NCBI RefSeq assembly: GCF_900106785.1
Contig: NZ_LT629843.1
Coordinates: 285,036 to 349,035, forward strand
Length of the DNA: 64,000 nt
Direction of reading: 5' to 3'
DNA from: Prevotellamassilia timonensis
GTDB lineage: Bacteria; Bacteroidota; Bacteroidia; Bacteroidales; Bacteroidaceae
The notes beneath the pieces are model-generated. The model did no database searches, was not told where the DNA came from, and was given only the letters and a program-made list of their open reading frames with translations. Positions 63,707 to 64,000 of this stretch are shown one piece after another (position 1 is the first letter of the stretch; each line of letters opens with the position of its first letter). The translations under genes and the position numbers were made by a program.

Positions 63707-63799
63707 TAATGGGGGCGACGCGTCCCGCGTCGGGCTAATTAAAGATCTACTAAATAATAACTGCATCTTTTCCCGACGCGGGACGCGTCGCCCCCATTA
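63707..63799. repeat. Family A palindrome, copy 17
   Basis: The shortest two-armed copy (93 bp). C on the left, G on the right (matched). The loop CTAATTAAAGATCTACTAAA and on is a shortened version of that in copies 1, 3 and 4. It lies between the 5S rRNA terminator and the secreted protein gene. Confidence 0.9.
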
Positions 63800-63870
63800 G
63801 TGGTAGCGTTTTGTGCTTGGGGAAGTGCAGATGAGTGTGCAGATGTGCAAACGCTCAGAGATGTTGGGAC

Positions 63871-63909
63871 AATAAAAAGCCTCTCTCAGTTGTGACACTG
63901 AAAGAGGCT
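63871..63909 (-). terminator. Terminator of the rRNA operon
   Basis: On the minus strand AGCCTCTTTCAG / CTGAGAGAGGCT (12-bp stem with one mismatch, 63878-63909) followed by TTTTTATT. It lies 12 bp past the 3' end of the 5S gene. Confidence 0.85.
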
Positions 63910-63920
63910 GTGAAAATAAA

Positions 63921-64000
63921 GTTGGCGGCGACCTACTCTCCCGCGGGTGTGCAGTACCATCGGCGCGGTTGGGCTTAACTTCTCTGTTCGGAATGGGAAG
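63921..64000 (-). rRNA. rrf: 5S ribosomal RNA, 3' part (5' end outside window)
   Basis: On the minus strand it reads CTTCCCATTCCGAACAGAGA then AGTTAAGCCC and GCGCCGATGGTACTGC, ending GGGAGAGTAGGTCGCCGCC. These are conserved 5S rRNA segments. About 80 of roughly 110 nt are present, so an rRNA operon on the minus strand must lie beyond the window edge. Confidence 0.95.

Overview
The window comes from a Bacteroidota chromosome, most likely a Bacteroidales member close to Prevotellaceae or Muribaculaceae; the exact genus cannot be read from the sequence. The evidence is: promoters of the Bacteroidetes type (TAnnTTTGC at -7, sometimes with TTTG about 20 bp upstream), a PorT-like component of the type IX secretion system (T9SS), five secreted proteins that share a C-terminal tag, the DUF6089-uppS-bamA-ompH envelope cluster, a ribosomal operon with secY-map-infA-rpmJ in Bacteroidales order, and a DUF6242-type lipoprotein. 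The DNA is fairly GC-rich for the phylum.

Layout. 1-5.9 kb: end of a fructan utilisation operon (TonB receptor, GH32 lipoprotein, MFS sugar permease, PfkB fructokinase). 6-9.3 kb: a large GH20 hexosaminidase with two lectin-like repeats. 9.9-25 kb: housekeeping and envelope genes (CDF metal exporter, asd, CPA2 antiporter, tRNA-Pro, aroA, a small membrane protein, frr, rsgA, nfeD, M6 protease, DUF6242 lipoprotein). 24.3-29.1 kb: DUF6089, uppS, bamA, ompH. 30-43.8 kb: three consecutive giant secreted or surface proteins (BspA-type LRR, a 2496-residue mosaic, and an InlB-repeat protein), all with the same tail as the GH20 and the M6 protease. 45-47 kb: porT, a 2[4Fe-4S] ferredoxin, an AlaX-type editing protein. 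47.6-62 kb, minus strand: one long operon of 24 ribosomal protein genes plus secY, map, infA and rpoA, running from rplC to rplQ. It has its own near-ideal promoter and no rpsJ in front. 62.6-64 kb: a secreted protein of unknown function and the 3' part of a 5S rRNA gene with its terminator.

The most unusual content is between the genes. Almost every large intergenic gap is filled by palindromic elements of three families that sit inside one another. Family A (17 two-armed copies) has arms that begin AATGGGGGCGACGCG and is flanked by head-to-tail 13-bp iterons that run in opposite directions on the two sides. The copy at 47133-47486 is complete, with 14-bp inverted ends, ten iterons, the core palindrome, seven iterons and the other end, all in exact 13-bp register. 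Family C has the same design with 8-bp iterons (GTNAACCC type) and lies just upstream of the start codons of five or more genes. Family B is a longer hairpin ending in an ACTCAAGTTTCGG-type sequence. At 34123-34472 the three are nested C outside, B in the middle, A inside. No transposase is present in the window, so these would be non-autonomous or host-maintained elements. I do not recognise the combined architecture as a described family.

T9SS links several parts of the window: PorT would help export the tagged proteins (GH20, M6 protease, LRR protein, mosaic protein, InlB-repeat protein), and BamA with OmpH would insert the outer membrane proteins.
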